64,000 nt of DNA, from assembly GCA_030734395.1 (NCBI GenBank), contig JAUZTG010000011.1:1-64000 (forward strand), given 5' to 3'. Shown here in pieces: positions 35,367-46,165 of this stretch. This DNA comes from Sarocladium kiliense (lineage: Eukaryota > Ascomycota > Sordariomycetes > Hypocreales > Sarocladiaceae). Both the position numbers and the translations under genes were made by a program. Position 1 is the stretch's first letter. Each line of letters opens with the position of its first letter. The notes beneath the pieces were generated by a model that saw only the letters and a list, made by a program, of their open reading frames with translations, made no database searches and was not told the DNA's origin.

Positions 35367-36024
35367 TCAAGTGTTTGCAGTAGCTTCGTACGCATTTTCG
35401 CGTTGGCAAGGCGTTGTGTCTTTGGTGAATTCTGACCCGTGGATTTCATGGTAGCATTGGGAACCGGGCGAAGGTCGTTTCAACCAATACATAGTAGAAT
35501 TTGAGTAATAATGCACGGTAGTGATCGCGGTTGACTTGCTTCGGTGGACTGTCTGCCAGTGAAAACGGTAGTTGCTTCGCAAGCGTTGCCTTCTATTCAC
35601 CGCAGGAAAGTTACTCAAGGCGTTCTCGTGCGAGAACACAATTTCTTGCATGAAAAAAAAGCCTTTGACTTTTGCCGAAAGGGATGTGAGTTGCCGCCTC
35701 TAACTTTGTCCTCCTTCCGCCTTGTTTGGAGGAGACGGCGGCCTGACCCGCTGACAGCCTGCGTCACGAGTCACGCCTCCCCAGACCCCGCTGAGCCTCG
35801 ACCAACTTCCAACCTCTAGGCTTCCCATCATCCTCTCATTACCTCACGCACCTTTGCCAACGCTTTCCCTAGCAACGGAAACATCGCATACACCCATTTA
35901 CCGATCGAGTCGAAGGCATCATCGCCTGCTGTCAGTAACAATAGACTTGGACCTGCCCGCACATTCAACCAAGTAGACCCCTCCCAACAAGCCAGCTTCC
36001 CCGCGAGGGTACGATCCTTGAACG
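35367..36024. other. Intergenic, DUF2985 gene to Yippee gene
   Basis: 658 bp. The 3' half is CT-rich and is the likely promoter of the Yippee gene. Confidence 0.5.
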
Positions 36025-36461
36025 ATGGGGCTGGCTTACAACACGTACCTGAACAGCAACAAGATCTACGGCTGCAAGTCCTGTAAAGCCCATCTTGCGA
36101 ACCATGAGGATATCATAAGTAGGGTGAGTTTCCCATCTTGTCTCCTCTCTGCCACTGCACGCACACCATGTTGCCCGACTACTATCGATCGTGTTCACAG
36201 ACCTCTGCTAACGTCCATACCTCGCAGAACTTTCGTGGCCAGCATGGAAAGGCGTATCTATTCCACAGCGTCGTCAATATCGAGACGGGCGAAGCCAACG
36301 AGCGTAACATGACGACAGGCCGGCACGTCGTTCGAGATATCACCTGCCGACAATGCAGCGAGACGGTCGGCTGGAAGTACGATAAGGCATACGAGAGCTC
36401 GGAGAAGTATAAGGAGGGAAAGTTTATTCTCGAGGCGGAGCTCTTGTGTAATGTCACATGA
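36025..36461 (+). CDS. Yippee-like zinc-binding protein
   Basis: Yippee proteins are small conserved zinc-binding folds (yeast Moh1, a substrate-recruiting part of the GID ubiquitin ligase). Two exons (36025-36123, 36228-36461) give 110 residues. Two CxxC zinc pairs are present: CKSC near residue 17 and CRQC near residue 80. Family blocks are HLANHEDIIS, FRGQHGKAYLF and GWKYDKAYE...KYKEGKFILE. The intron donor GTGAGT at 36124 and acceptor at 36227 restore the NFRG block; an alternative acceptor at 36200 is less likely. Length is normal for the family. Confidence 0.93.
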
Positions 36462-36787
36462 TGCGTGGTTAAGGCAGCGCTCCATCACATGAGGATGGTG
36501 GTATGTGGTTCTCCCTTATTGATGCTTCTGTTTTTGGGGGAAACGGCGTTTGGAAGGATGATCAACTTGGGAGGCGTTTGATTGTTTGGTTCACTCATGG
36601 CTTTCGGCCAGATCCTTTCTCATGCATGAAGTATGCGTAGCTACGTTAGGAAAGCGAATGATTTGTAAAAGCCACGAAACTCCGACCTAGTATCCAACGC
36701 CTTGAGCTAGACAACACGATACTGCAAGTGCCACCATCGCCTATCCTGTCGTGTATATCCATGCGAAGATGATAGCAGCCTTGGGAC
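36462..36787. other. Convergent 3' flanks
   Basis: 326 bp between convergent genes. No gene is seen. Confidence 0.5.
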
Positions 36788-38144
36788 CTACCGGTGTGCC
36801 TCAATCGGCTCCTCAGGGAGAAGCTCCTCGACCTCCGTATCAGGCCGCAAGCACTCCAGGGGCGGGTCTACAACGCCGTTGAAGAGAAAGGTTGCGTACA
36901 CGAGGAGCGCAAAACCCACAATCTGAAGCCATTTGAACCTCTCCCAGCCGAGACCCAGAGACGCCAGCCAAATGAACAGAGTGCGGCATGTATCGATGGT
37001 AGACCGTGACGTCGCGCTCACACTGCGTGTTACAGATAAGCCGAAGAAGTTGAAGCTTCTGTAAAGGATGTCAGTAAAGCTGTGCTACCAAAGTAAGGAC
37101 AGTGACCAACCAGCCAACTTACCCAATGCTGATCATGATCAAGATACTCGATGTGCTCAACGCCTTCTGCGTCGTCATCTGGCGCCACCCCTCAATCATA
37201 TCAAACGGACCAAGTCTGCCAGCATCTGTCCGCCCGATAGCGAAGTGCAGGATCACCATCCCTAATACAGTGAAGACGAACCCGAAGATACCCTCCCATC
37301 CAACAACCTTGAGCGGCTCGATGGAGTAGCGCTCCAGAATCCACTCCTCCAGCACGAACTGGGTAGCAGTGAAGATCTGTGCCCCCGCGATGAGGAGAAA
37401 ACCGATCAGAGCAAGAAGAGCGCTCGACCTTTCTGCCTCAGCTTCAGCACCAGTGCTCTCGCTGGCCTTCTTATCTGGCCACAGGACACCAGAAAGACCG
37501 ACGACGGCGACGCCGAGGACAACACCGACGAGAGACAACCACTGGAAGAGATGGAGCCTCCTCTTCAAGAACAGGACGCTGAAGAGGCCGACGAAGAGAA
37601 CAAGTGCTCCACGGGTCATCTGGTAGATGGAGGCGGCGACCAGTAGCAGCCCGACGTTCATGAGTGTCGTACCACAGATATCACAGATAGCCGGCAAAGC
37701 CAGCATGGTAATCTTCCTGCCGCGCAACGCCATCATAACCGGCTTGCCATGGCCATCCTCGTCATCATCAACATCATCCCGATCCGCAGCATCTGGCGTG
37801 GTATTGACAGCTTCATAGCCCCGCTCAGCAGGGCTGGTCTTGTTCGTCCAACGAGTGTAGAGCTTCAGCAGGCCCACGACGAGCCAGCAGCCCATTTCAC
37901 CGACAAACATCTGGGCGGTCTGGAGGACGGGCTGCTCGAAATGCTTTCGTTTATGGATGTCGGGGTTGTCGCAATTACGTACGCATTGGTTGTCCTGCGG
38001 AGAGGCTGCGTGTGAGTGGGCGACGACAAAAGATCTTCGCCTATAGAGGCAGAGACATACCTGATACTTCGTCAAGAGAGTGTTGCAAACACCGGTGAGG
38101 AGCATCATCCCCACCAGGAAGGGGACCATGCCCTTCGACGCCAT
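36788..38144 (-). CDS. SLC35/EamA-like transporter, drug/metabolite superfamily
   Basis: Multi-spanning membrane protein of the drug/metabolite transporter superfamily, closest by pattern to SLC35F6-type proteins; substrate unknown. Three exons (38144-38061, 37994-37123, 37058-36788) encode 408 residues in frame. It begins MASKGMVPFLVGMMLLTG with a first helix. Several hydrophobic segments follow, including ICGTTLMNVGLLLVAASIYQ and LLALIGFLLIAGAQIFTATQ, with the typical MTRGALVLFVGLFSVLFLKR region between them. An acidic cytosolic loop (DRDDVDDDEDG) lies near residue 125. About ten membrane segments are expected. Endomembrane location is inferred. Confidence 0.82.
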
Positions 38145-38927
38145 CGTGACTGATTGAGCGGCTGGATCGGATGGTCGCGGATGTTGAAAGAACGAATGGA
38201 CGCTCACCACTCGCAGGCAATATTCTGACTCGTTTGACTTCTGCTTTCCTTCGCCGTCACTCCGAGATAGGAAGAAGAAGAAAGGATGACTCTCGCTTGT
38301 CCCCGTGGTGCAAGCGGCCTTCTTATCTCGACTAAGCTCCAGGCCGCGATGGAGCTTCCGAGTCACCTGGGCGATTCGCTACACCTGAAGAGGTGGAGCC
38401 GAGGACCCCGTGGGCAGGGTGCACGCGGCGCCCCGATTGCTGCATACCCTTCCCAGCCGCCTCAAAGACGTCGGCTGTTATTGACACCCGCAAGAGGTTA
38501 GGTTGGCGATGCTGCTTCGTCTTTCAGTAGTTAATGACAATTGGCGAGTAGCCAAGATTGATGGAGCCGCCTTCGCTAGAATCCCACGGTTGCAGCCCTG
38601 GCAATTGGCGACCAGATTGCGTTACATCTCATCACCAAACATGACATCAGACACGGCGGAGTGGTCCATTGATCTGAACTTTGTCGTTACATTTCGGCTG
38701 GAGATCGCTCCTACCATCGGTCCGCGCTGCCAGGACTTGCCGCCCTGACAATCTATGAAAGAAAATCGTATGTACAAAGTCAAAATACGCAAATACCAGT
38801 GCGCAACCAAGAGATTCCCGCCTTGTCCTCCATCCCCTAAAGCGCGGAACCGGAATCGAACCGAACGTAGCTGTTATTTTCCCGAACCTGAAAGGTAATG
38901 ACCGACTGCGCCAATATGTCAGACGCT
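38145..38927. other. Intergenic with a weak tRNA-like segment
   Basis: 783 bp between two minus-strand genes. On the minus strand it contains an A-box-like TGGCGCAGTCGG (38901-38912) and a B-box-like GGTTCGATTCC (38852-38862) at roughly tRNA spacing, but the sequence does not fold into a tRNA with a paired acceptor stem. No coding gene is supported. Confidence 0.4.
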
Positions 38928-40783
38928 TTACCACGAGAATGCCTCCTCGATGAAGTCTATGCTGCTGCGGCTTTGACGAGCACGAACAGCCAGCCGGACC
39001 TCGTCACTCAATGTACCTGGCCCACAAACCGAGACTGCCATGGCTCCAACCTGCTGCTCCTGCTCCATAGACAGGATGGTGGAAATGTTGGGCCGACCTG
39101 GGAACATCTGCACTGTTGATGACGGGCTGTGAATTTCCTTTGTTGAGCGAGGCTGGCTCACGAAGAGCATGATCCTCAGGATGTCTCGCCGCCGGTCCAT
39201 GCCGAGAATCTCTGTCATCCAAGGACGAATCCATTCCAGATGCTCAGGGCTCTGAATTGTCCAAACCAGGAGAATCTTGCGGGTAGCAACTGTGCCCTCA
39301 GCGAATCCAGCAACGAGATCCCGAACATATGGTACCTGGTGTGTGATGCCAACACCACCGGCGAAGAGAACGAGGCTGCCATACGAATCGAGGGGGTGTT
39401 TCGCGCCGTAGGGTCCTTCGACGAAACAGGCCGTCTCGAGCTTTCCACTGGGGGCCGCAGCAGCCTTCTGGTAAAGCTTGTTGGTGAAACCTGTTCTGGC
39501 ACGGATGATGAAGGAGATCCGCATCTTCTGCATTGCGGCGAGATCTTGGCGGTGCGAGGCGAGCTTGTCCCTGTCGACGTCGTCGGCACCATCCACCCAC
39601 GCAACTGAGAAAGGGTGAGACTGCCAGAAGCTCAGCTTAGGCATATACAGGTAGGCATGTTGACCGGGGTGGGCATTCCATGGCCGAGCAAGAGTCATCG
39701 TGACGCGGCAAGCGTTGCCTGGGAGGGCTTCAACGATGCTGGTCTGGCGAGGACGTCCAATGCTTTGACGAAGAACGCGGAAGACACGCCACAGGCGATC
39801 AATGCCCCACACTGCCACAACGGGGAAGAGGTACTTGAGCTGGCCAAGTTCGAAGAGATGGAGATGCAACCAAACCCCGACAATGGCAAGGGCTGCCAGG
39901 GCGATGTGAAGAAGCTTGAATGTTTCGTAGAACGCGTGTCTGATGGGGCTCCAAGCCTGGATGCTCAGGCCAACGAAAGCACAGGTAGCCTATGATACAG
40001 GTCAGTCATTTGATCGACTTCACAGCAATTCTCCTCGTAAGGAACGTACGATGAAACCCCACATCAGGGAGGGAACCGTCACAGATGATTGAAAGGAGCC
40101 CATTGTCCAATTGCCCTTGGCGTAATGAGCGAGGGTGTGCACTACAGCCTCGAGCACCACGATGCGACCGAGCCAACGGTGCATCAGGTTGTAGGTGTCG
40201 AAGGAGATACCAAGGAGGGGGATCAAGGGGTTGTTCCTTCCTGCGAGGACGAAGAGGGGAATCTGCCGGCATGTCAGTGAGCTGATGCTTTGAGGAGCAA
40301 GAGAAGTAAGCTGCGAACCATGTTGGCTGTGGCAAGAGCCCCGGAACGACTCCTCAGTGCAGCCGTCGCAGCCGTGTAGTCGCCAGCGAAGGGAATGGCA
40401 ATGACACAGAAGGCCACATTGGTAGCCAGGTAGGCGGTCAGGAAGAGTAGCTGGAAACGGGTTGGAAGAGTGCCAACGTTGACGGCTGAACTGAGCTGAA
40501 TCTCGCGGTTGTGGCGTTTGCTGAGAACGGGAGCGTACAGCACATGGCGCTTGATGAGAGAAAGGTTGGGAGAGGGAACGGCGAAGTATCGTTGGCGGTC
40601 ATTGCCAAGGCAGGCGACGGTTCGAGTGTACTTCACGATGACGTCCGTGACCTTCCAAGCGATGACTGCTACTGAAACGGCGCCGAGGATGATGAAGAGG
40701 TAGGTTGAGAGGGATTCGTTGTAGTCTTCTGCCGCGACGTATGCATCTTGTGCAGCTTGATCCGCCTGGTTACCAGAACCCAT
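38928..40783 (-). CDS. Ferric-reductase-like transmembrane oxidoreductase
   Basis: Member of the FRE/NADPH-oxidase superfamily: electrons pass from NADPH through FAD and membrane haems to an extracytoplasmic acceptor, typically Fe3+ or Cu2+. Three exons (40783-40319, 40262-40050, 39989-38928) give 579 residues. The N-terminal half has several membrane helices with haem-ligand-type His in LMHRWLGRIVVLEAVVHTLA and in RHAFYETFKLLHIAL. The FAD-binding motif is HPFSVAWV; the NADPH-binding motifs are GGVGITHQVPYVRDL and a C-terminal CGPGTL. No secretion signal is obvious. Whether the physiological substrate is iron or copper cannot be told. Confidence 0.88.
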
Positions 40784-42486
40784 GGCGACGGAGGAAGCCT
40801 GAGGCGATACTCAGAGCGAATGAAAAGAGAATCGTTGTTTGCTGAAGTAGAAGTAAGAGAACCGTCAAGGTCGAATGGAAGAGAAATGTAGAACGTGTTG
40901 GTGCTTCAATGAAGGGACTGGCCAGCGGTCATTTGGGGGGGTCAAGGGCGAGCTGAGACGTGGTTAATGAATGAAGCGAGGGTTGAAAGAAAGAGAGCAG
41001 TAGCAAAGAAGTGACGACAAACTGAAGAGACAAGTGTCGTCAAGAAAAAAAGAAGAAGAAAAAGGGCAATGAGAGGGAGAAACTCGATGGCAGATCGAGA
41101 GAAAGAGAGAGAGGGAAGGGAGCGAGCGGTTGGTGAGTGGAGGAGTGGGAGAAGGTTGGTGGAGTGTTGTAGCACAGAAGACGCGGGAGGAGGGTCGTGA
41201 AGTGGAGAGAGGCGGCCTCTACAGTCAGTGACCTGAGTCGAGTCTTGACACAGCACAGCACAACAAAAGCAAGCAGGGACTGGAGAAGAGATTTTAATTA
41301 TTCGTAGGCAGGCGGAAGCAAGGACCAAATACTTGCTCCTATCATGGAGTACATCACGCAGCCGATATGAGAATAATTACACACGAGTCGCAGCATCCCA
41401 GCAAGACAAATGTTGGTCGAAACGAGGAAACGGACGAGGACTGGGGGGTTCTCGTGGCGAACAGAAGCACAGACGCCGGCCAGCAGCTTCAGCAGAAAAC
41501 ATGTTTACCTGTGGCGGCGTCGTCCGATAGCCACTGGCAGTGTCTCTCGGTGCTCTACCTGTGGCTCCGTGGTCCGCATGATCTCTCTCATGTGTGTCAT
41601 ATGTCTTGCTTTCCGCATCCGGCCGGGCCTTATCCAGCGCAGCCATGCTGTACAGTATCTACCTGCGAGCGAAGCGTCAACTTATTAATACATGACACAC
41701 ACAGCGCGCGGAAGAAGCTTTGCGTTCAAAACAGCCATGCGAGGTCTAGCATCTCCAGGCCGGGCCTCCTATCCTGCACGAGCGGCTCCTTGAGGGCCAG
41801 GTACCGACGATGCATCCGCGCGGACAGGGGCAAGAAAAGGCCAAGCAGCCAATAGCAAGCCGTGCAGGGCTATGACTGAATGCAAGTCGAGGCGATCCCC
41901 GTCCGATGCCCACTCGCAAGGGCTTCCCAAGAACTTCCAAGGGCAGCCAAGCAACTGCACGAGATTGATTGACGCCCAGCCACTTCGGGCAATGGCTGTT
42001 TCAGATCAGCCGCCAGGTCACCCACGAGTCACGGAGGGCCACTACAAAGGCCACCAACAAGCAATCGGCGGGCCACTGGCAGTGCTGGGATGGTGGGGCA
42101 CGCACTCAGGACTCATCCCCTGACGCTAACCTGCCAGTGGACCGTTGTGGGCGGATGAGGCGCCTTGAGAGTGTTTAGTGTGTGTTAGGTAAGGCACCTC
42201 CGTTGCACCACTGTGGTCTAGGGTTATGCTGCCTGTAGTTCTGTCCTGGACCTGTGCTTCACTTCACTGTCGCGGAACCCACAGACGGAACATCCTGTCC
42301 TTCATGTTTCCCTCGATGAAACCAAACTCTCTCCTGGCCCTAGCACATCTGACCTTTTAACAGTGTTTCGATACTATAGCATACGCACGATGCGAATCAT
42401 CCATCTCATGTCCAGAATAGAAATAGATGCCGCAACATCCGATTCATTCGTCATCCTCCTCCTCCTCCTCCTCCTCCGTCACCCCA
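40784..42486. promoter_or_regulatory. Ferric-reductase promoter and leader; intergenic
   Basis: 1.7 kb. Next to the reductase, positions 40830-41200 are strongly purine-rich on the plus strand (CT-rich on the coding strand), typical of fungal core promoters and leaders. The remainder has no supported gene. A (CTC)n run at about 42453-42477 lies just beyond the stop of the following gene. Confidence 0.5.
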
Positions 42487-45081
42487 TCACAGCAGCTCGT
42501 TCCAGTCGTCACTCCCAGGCCACGTTGCCAGGCTCGATAGTGACACAGTCGTCCGACGTCGCTGGCCTCGCACACTATCCGCACTTAATCGTCTCCGCAC
42601 ACACGACACTGCCGTCGTTGATTTCCGCCGGACCACTTTGGACGCCGTTGCCGTCACGGCACCTTCACGCATAATGCCCAACCCCTGTGCCCCATTCTGA
42701 ACCGAATCCCCGTTTCGACTGCTAGCCTTCGTCCCGGCCATAGTCCTAGAGCCAGAAGGTCTTCGAGGCTCCTCCGAGGCTGTCTCTTCGTCTTCAACTG
42801 TTGGTCTGTTCGTTCTAGCAATTATTCCAGGTCGCTTATCATCATTTTCGTCGACACCGCCGATAACATCCTTGCAGAGCTTGTTTTTCATCCGCGTGCA
42901 CGACACGTGCCCCTGTCGCGCCGGACCCAATGCCTCGCAACTGCGCACAATAAGTAGACTCTTTCGCCTTGGCGTTGCCTCCAGAGTATTTGTAGTTGGC
43001 TTGGCCGCTTGAATTTTAGATTGCAAGACTCCAGACTCGCCATTCCGGTTGGTGGCATTATGCGTGTCGATGCCGCATGGTTGAGGCTTTGCGTGGAGCC
43101 CCTTCGGCATGAACCCCTTGCGCATCTGGCGTTTTACCTGCCGCTCTGAGCCAATGCTGTCAAACTCGCATTGCGTCGTCGCGGGTGATGTTTCTATCGC
43201 AACTGCTTTCCCGGGTGGGCTGGGTAGAACCCATTCGCTGATGCCTGCCTCCCACCTCCATCCCGAGAACATTGTAGTTGTACTTGCTCGTGACGTGCCT
43301 TGATGATGGGTCTCAGACAGATTCTCTGCAAAGGCAAGATCCCGAAGGTCCTTTGTCTTTTGTGCCAGCACGAATGCGCCCTCGGAGCGGATGCCCTCGA
43401 TGAACCAGATTGGTAGAGGGAGCTCATGCAAAGCCAAACGCAGCTGGTCCAGTATCTCGTGACTCGGTCTGGCCACACTCCGGCTGCAGGCATGGGCAAT
43501 TGAGCAGGTCAGAGCAACTGTCTGGCGATATAACGCCTGGACTTTGGATCGCGAAACGAGGCTGTCGAGATCCTTCACACCCTGTGCCCTCAACTGCACA
43601 AACAAACTCTTGTCCTCTTCAATGGCGAGTTGTCGAGCCATCGTTAAGACGAAGAGGCCGCAATGTTGCGCTTTGAGGCTGCGTCCTCGCTTTGATGTGA
43701 CCTCACTCATGGCCGCCTCGAGGATGAAGATGTGTCGCCTTTTAACCTGCTGTGACTGTGAAGTCATGGCTGCAGCGGCAACAGCAGCGGCAAGGCTCGT
43801 GAGCATTGTCTCTTTTTCCGCTTGGTTCGACCAGGGCCCGTTGTCATCGCTCGATGCGAGAGCCTTGAGAGCTGGAATGAGAAGCCTCGTTCCTTGGTTA
43901 ATAGTAGCCGAGGCTTCATGCACAGCAGCAAGGCTTGTCTTCCAGAGAGTCGAGAGGTGTTTTGGTAACATGTCCCCCAAGAGAAGCTGCTGATTCGACA
44001 TCGCGTTTCCCACAATCGGCAGAAAACTTGTCATGGGTCCATCCCCTACACAAATCTCAAGCACTGCTCGATTGCAGGTCTCGTGAACACTCGAGGAAGT
44101 GGCTTTGTCTGGAGCTTGCCAATGGTCCGAGTTCGCCATGCCTCTGCATGATGACAGAAGCCTTTCTGCCTCTTCTGTACACTGCATGCGAGCGCAGCTC
44201 TTGGCCATGATCACCACGAACTCGGGTGCGAAAAGCCCCTCTGTCGCGGCATGAGATAGTATTTGGATAGCATGAGATCTGACCAGGTGTTTGAAAGGCT
44301 TCCACCCCTCTTCGAGGCTCCCAAAAGCTTCGAGCTGTCCGTAGATTGTAGCTGCAGCATCGTAGCCTTTCCACATCGAATTTTGTCCAACTGACTCTGC
44401 CTCTTTGTGGTCCCACGCATCTATCTCATCCAGGCAATCAGGAACCTTACGGAGGCACATTTCTAGCAAGGACTTAGGCCCAGACTGGTTGTGTTTCTCA
44501 TCCGTGACCTGTATGAGCTTTTCCAACCAGCCCAATATTGCTTGATATATTTTGAGGTGATCCGGCGAGACACCATCTGACAGTTGGCTCAGTCTAGTAC
44601 TGAACGCCGAGGGGTTCTGTGAAGGCATTCGGGACTCGAGGTTCTCGGACTGGAGTATCTTATTGTCGAAAGGGTTCGTCTTCGCACCGTCAAATTTCTG
44701 GCATCGGACCGGCGTCGGGCAGCAGAGCCCAACAGGAGAGGAAACCATATGCGGCCTCATCGTCCCAAGAGCCCGCATTATGCGTGGCGGTGTCGAAATA
44801 TTGATGTCTCTGTCGGAGAGAGGAGCAGGCTTCTTCTTGCTGCGCCCACCATAAGTGCGCCGGACTCTTTTTGTTTCTGGCTGCTCATCGTGTGAGACCG
44901 TAGGTCGCTTGGGGGGGCGGTTCACTTCGGCAGCCTCTGTGACCAATTGTCGAAGATGTGTGACTCTGGACGAGATCTGGCGCAGCAAACGATTGCATCT
45001 TGCTGCTGTCCACTTCTGAAGGTCGTCGTTCTGCTCGGTGCGTGGTTTCGTAGGTCTGGTTCTGGATTGGATGGAAGCCAT
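42487..45081 (-). CDS. Large intronless protein of unknown function
   Basis: A single uninterrupted frame of 864 residues from ATG at 45081. I do not recognise a family. The N-terminus is basic with likely nuclear-localisation patches (ETKRVRRTYGGRSKKKP near residues 70-86). Residues about 170-560 are predominantly helical with Leu/Ala/Cys-rich repeats, perhaps a solenoid. The C-terminal third is disordered and Arg/Ser/Thr-rich. The protein ends in an acidic, aromatic tip (WPGSDDWNELL). Length without a stop and normal codon use make it a genuine gene. A nuclear scaffold or cell-cycle role is possible but unsupported. Confidence 0.8.
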   Translation of the reverse strand: MASIQSRTRPTKPRTEQNDDLQKWTAARCNRLLRQISSRVTHLRQLVTEAAEVNRPPKRPTVSHDEQPETKRVRRTYGGRSKKKPAPLSDRDINISTPPRIMRALGTMRPHMVSSPVGLCCPTPVRCQKFDGAKTNPFDNKILQSENLESRMPSQNPSAFSTRLSQLSDGVSPDHLKIYQAILGWLEKLIQVTDEKHNQSGPKSLLEMCLRKVPDCLDEIDAWDHKEAESVGQNSMWKGYDAAATIYGQLEAFGSLEEGWKPFKHLVRSHAIQILSHAATEGLFAPEFVVIMAKSCARMQCTEEAERLLSSCRGMANSDHWQAPDKATSSSVHETCNRAVLEICVGDGPMTSFLPIVGNAMSNQQLLLGDMLPKHLSTLWKTSLAAVHEASATINQGTRLLIPALKALASSDDNGPWSNQAEKETMLTSLAAAVAAAAMTSQSQQVKRRHIFILEAAMSEVTSKRGRSLKAQHCGLFVLTMARQLAIEEDKSLFVQLRAQGVKDLDSLVSRSKVQALYRQTVALTCSIAHACSRSVARPSHEILDQLRLALHELPLPIWFIEGIRSEGAFVLAQKTKDLRDLAFAENLSETHHQGTSRASTTTMFSGWRWEAGISEWVLPSPPGKAVAIETSPATTQCEFDSIGSERQVKRQMRKGFMPKGLHAKPQPCGIDTHNATNRNGESGVLQSKIQAAKPTTNTLEATPRRKSLLIVRSCEALGPARQGHVSCTRMKNKLCKDVIGGVDENDDKRPGIIARTNRPTVEDEETASEEPRRPSGSRTMAGTKASSRNGDSVQNGAQGLGIMREGAVTATASKVVRRKSTTAVSCVRRRLSADSVRGQRRRTTVSLSSLATWPGSDDWNELL

Positions 45082-46165
45082 GTCGTGGGGATTAATAGCA
45101 AATAAGCCAGAATGATGCTGCTATGATAACCAAGTCAATGCTCGGGCAGGATAAACATCAAGACCGTGCCATCGTCTCCAAAGTCGGTCGGTCGGTAATG
45201 TAGATGAATAAATGTTGTTGAGGGTAAGGTGCGGATCGGCCTGCACAACAGTGTTTACTTTGGACTGGATTAGGCTAAGCGCGTGCTGTGAGATCATCAG
45301 CCAGTACAGTCGTCTCGATGACTACTACCCTGTAGCTGACAGTTTAGTGCTGGGTTTACTCCGGCCGTAGAGCACACTGCCTTTCATTCGCGATGCTCGC
45401 GAACTGACATGGATTGATCGAAAATACCATTCAGAATAGTGTCGTTTCTGTCTCTTGGCAATTCCGAGGGACACAGCACTCGCTGGGTGCTTCACAGCGT
45501 CCGGATTATAGCAGTGTCTTGCTAGCAGCCCAGATGAGGAAGTTGGTATCTTTCAGTCCGTGACCCTGGGCTATTGGACTAACCAACCATGCAGCTCACA
45601 CATGTTCGGTACAGACCGAGACCAGCGTCTCATTGCAGGCGCAGCGTTCTCATTCGTCAATCCAAGGAAGGCCTGTAGTCAACAACTTGTTTACGGAACT
45701 GCTCGTCCTTTCCGAAACCCATGAAAAGTGGTCAGTCAGTACGCTACATCTGTGGCACTTAGCGGCCCTTCCCACTCCTGTGTAAACCGGCATAGTTGGC
45801 TGGGCTGGTGGGCGACTGGGTGGATTCTCGACAAGCCACGCCGGCGAGCCCACGTCTACTTAGCTGGTTGCACTGATCTGACGACCCCAGGCTCGTCTCG
45901 ACTTGGGAATTAGTGCTAGGCGAGTCCTGCGGGGTAAAGCTGGGGTTACGCATCTTCTCATTGAACAGGGGACCTACAGGGGATTTCTGACCTACACATC
46001 ATACATCATATCATACCTTTGCTAATAAATCAGCTCCGCTACCTGCGCGCTGATCCTGACCACCAACCAACGCTCGGCTTGTCATTGTCGCCGAGGCAGC
46101 ACCTATCTCATTGGACACCACCAACAGAACGTACAATCCAACTAAGGCATGCTCAAGCCTTGACC
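45082..46165. promoter_or_regulatory. Divergent promoter region and cluster boundary
   Basis: 1.08 kb between the unknown 864-residue gene and the bZIP gene. No gene is visible. I did not find the CGAGTCA/TGAGTCA motif here, unlike in promoters further right. Confidence 0.45.
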
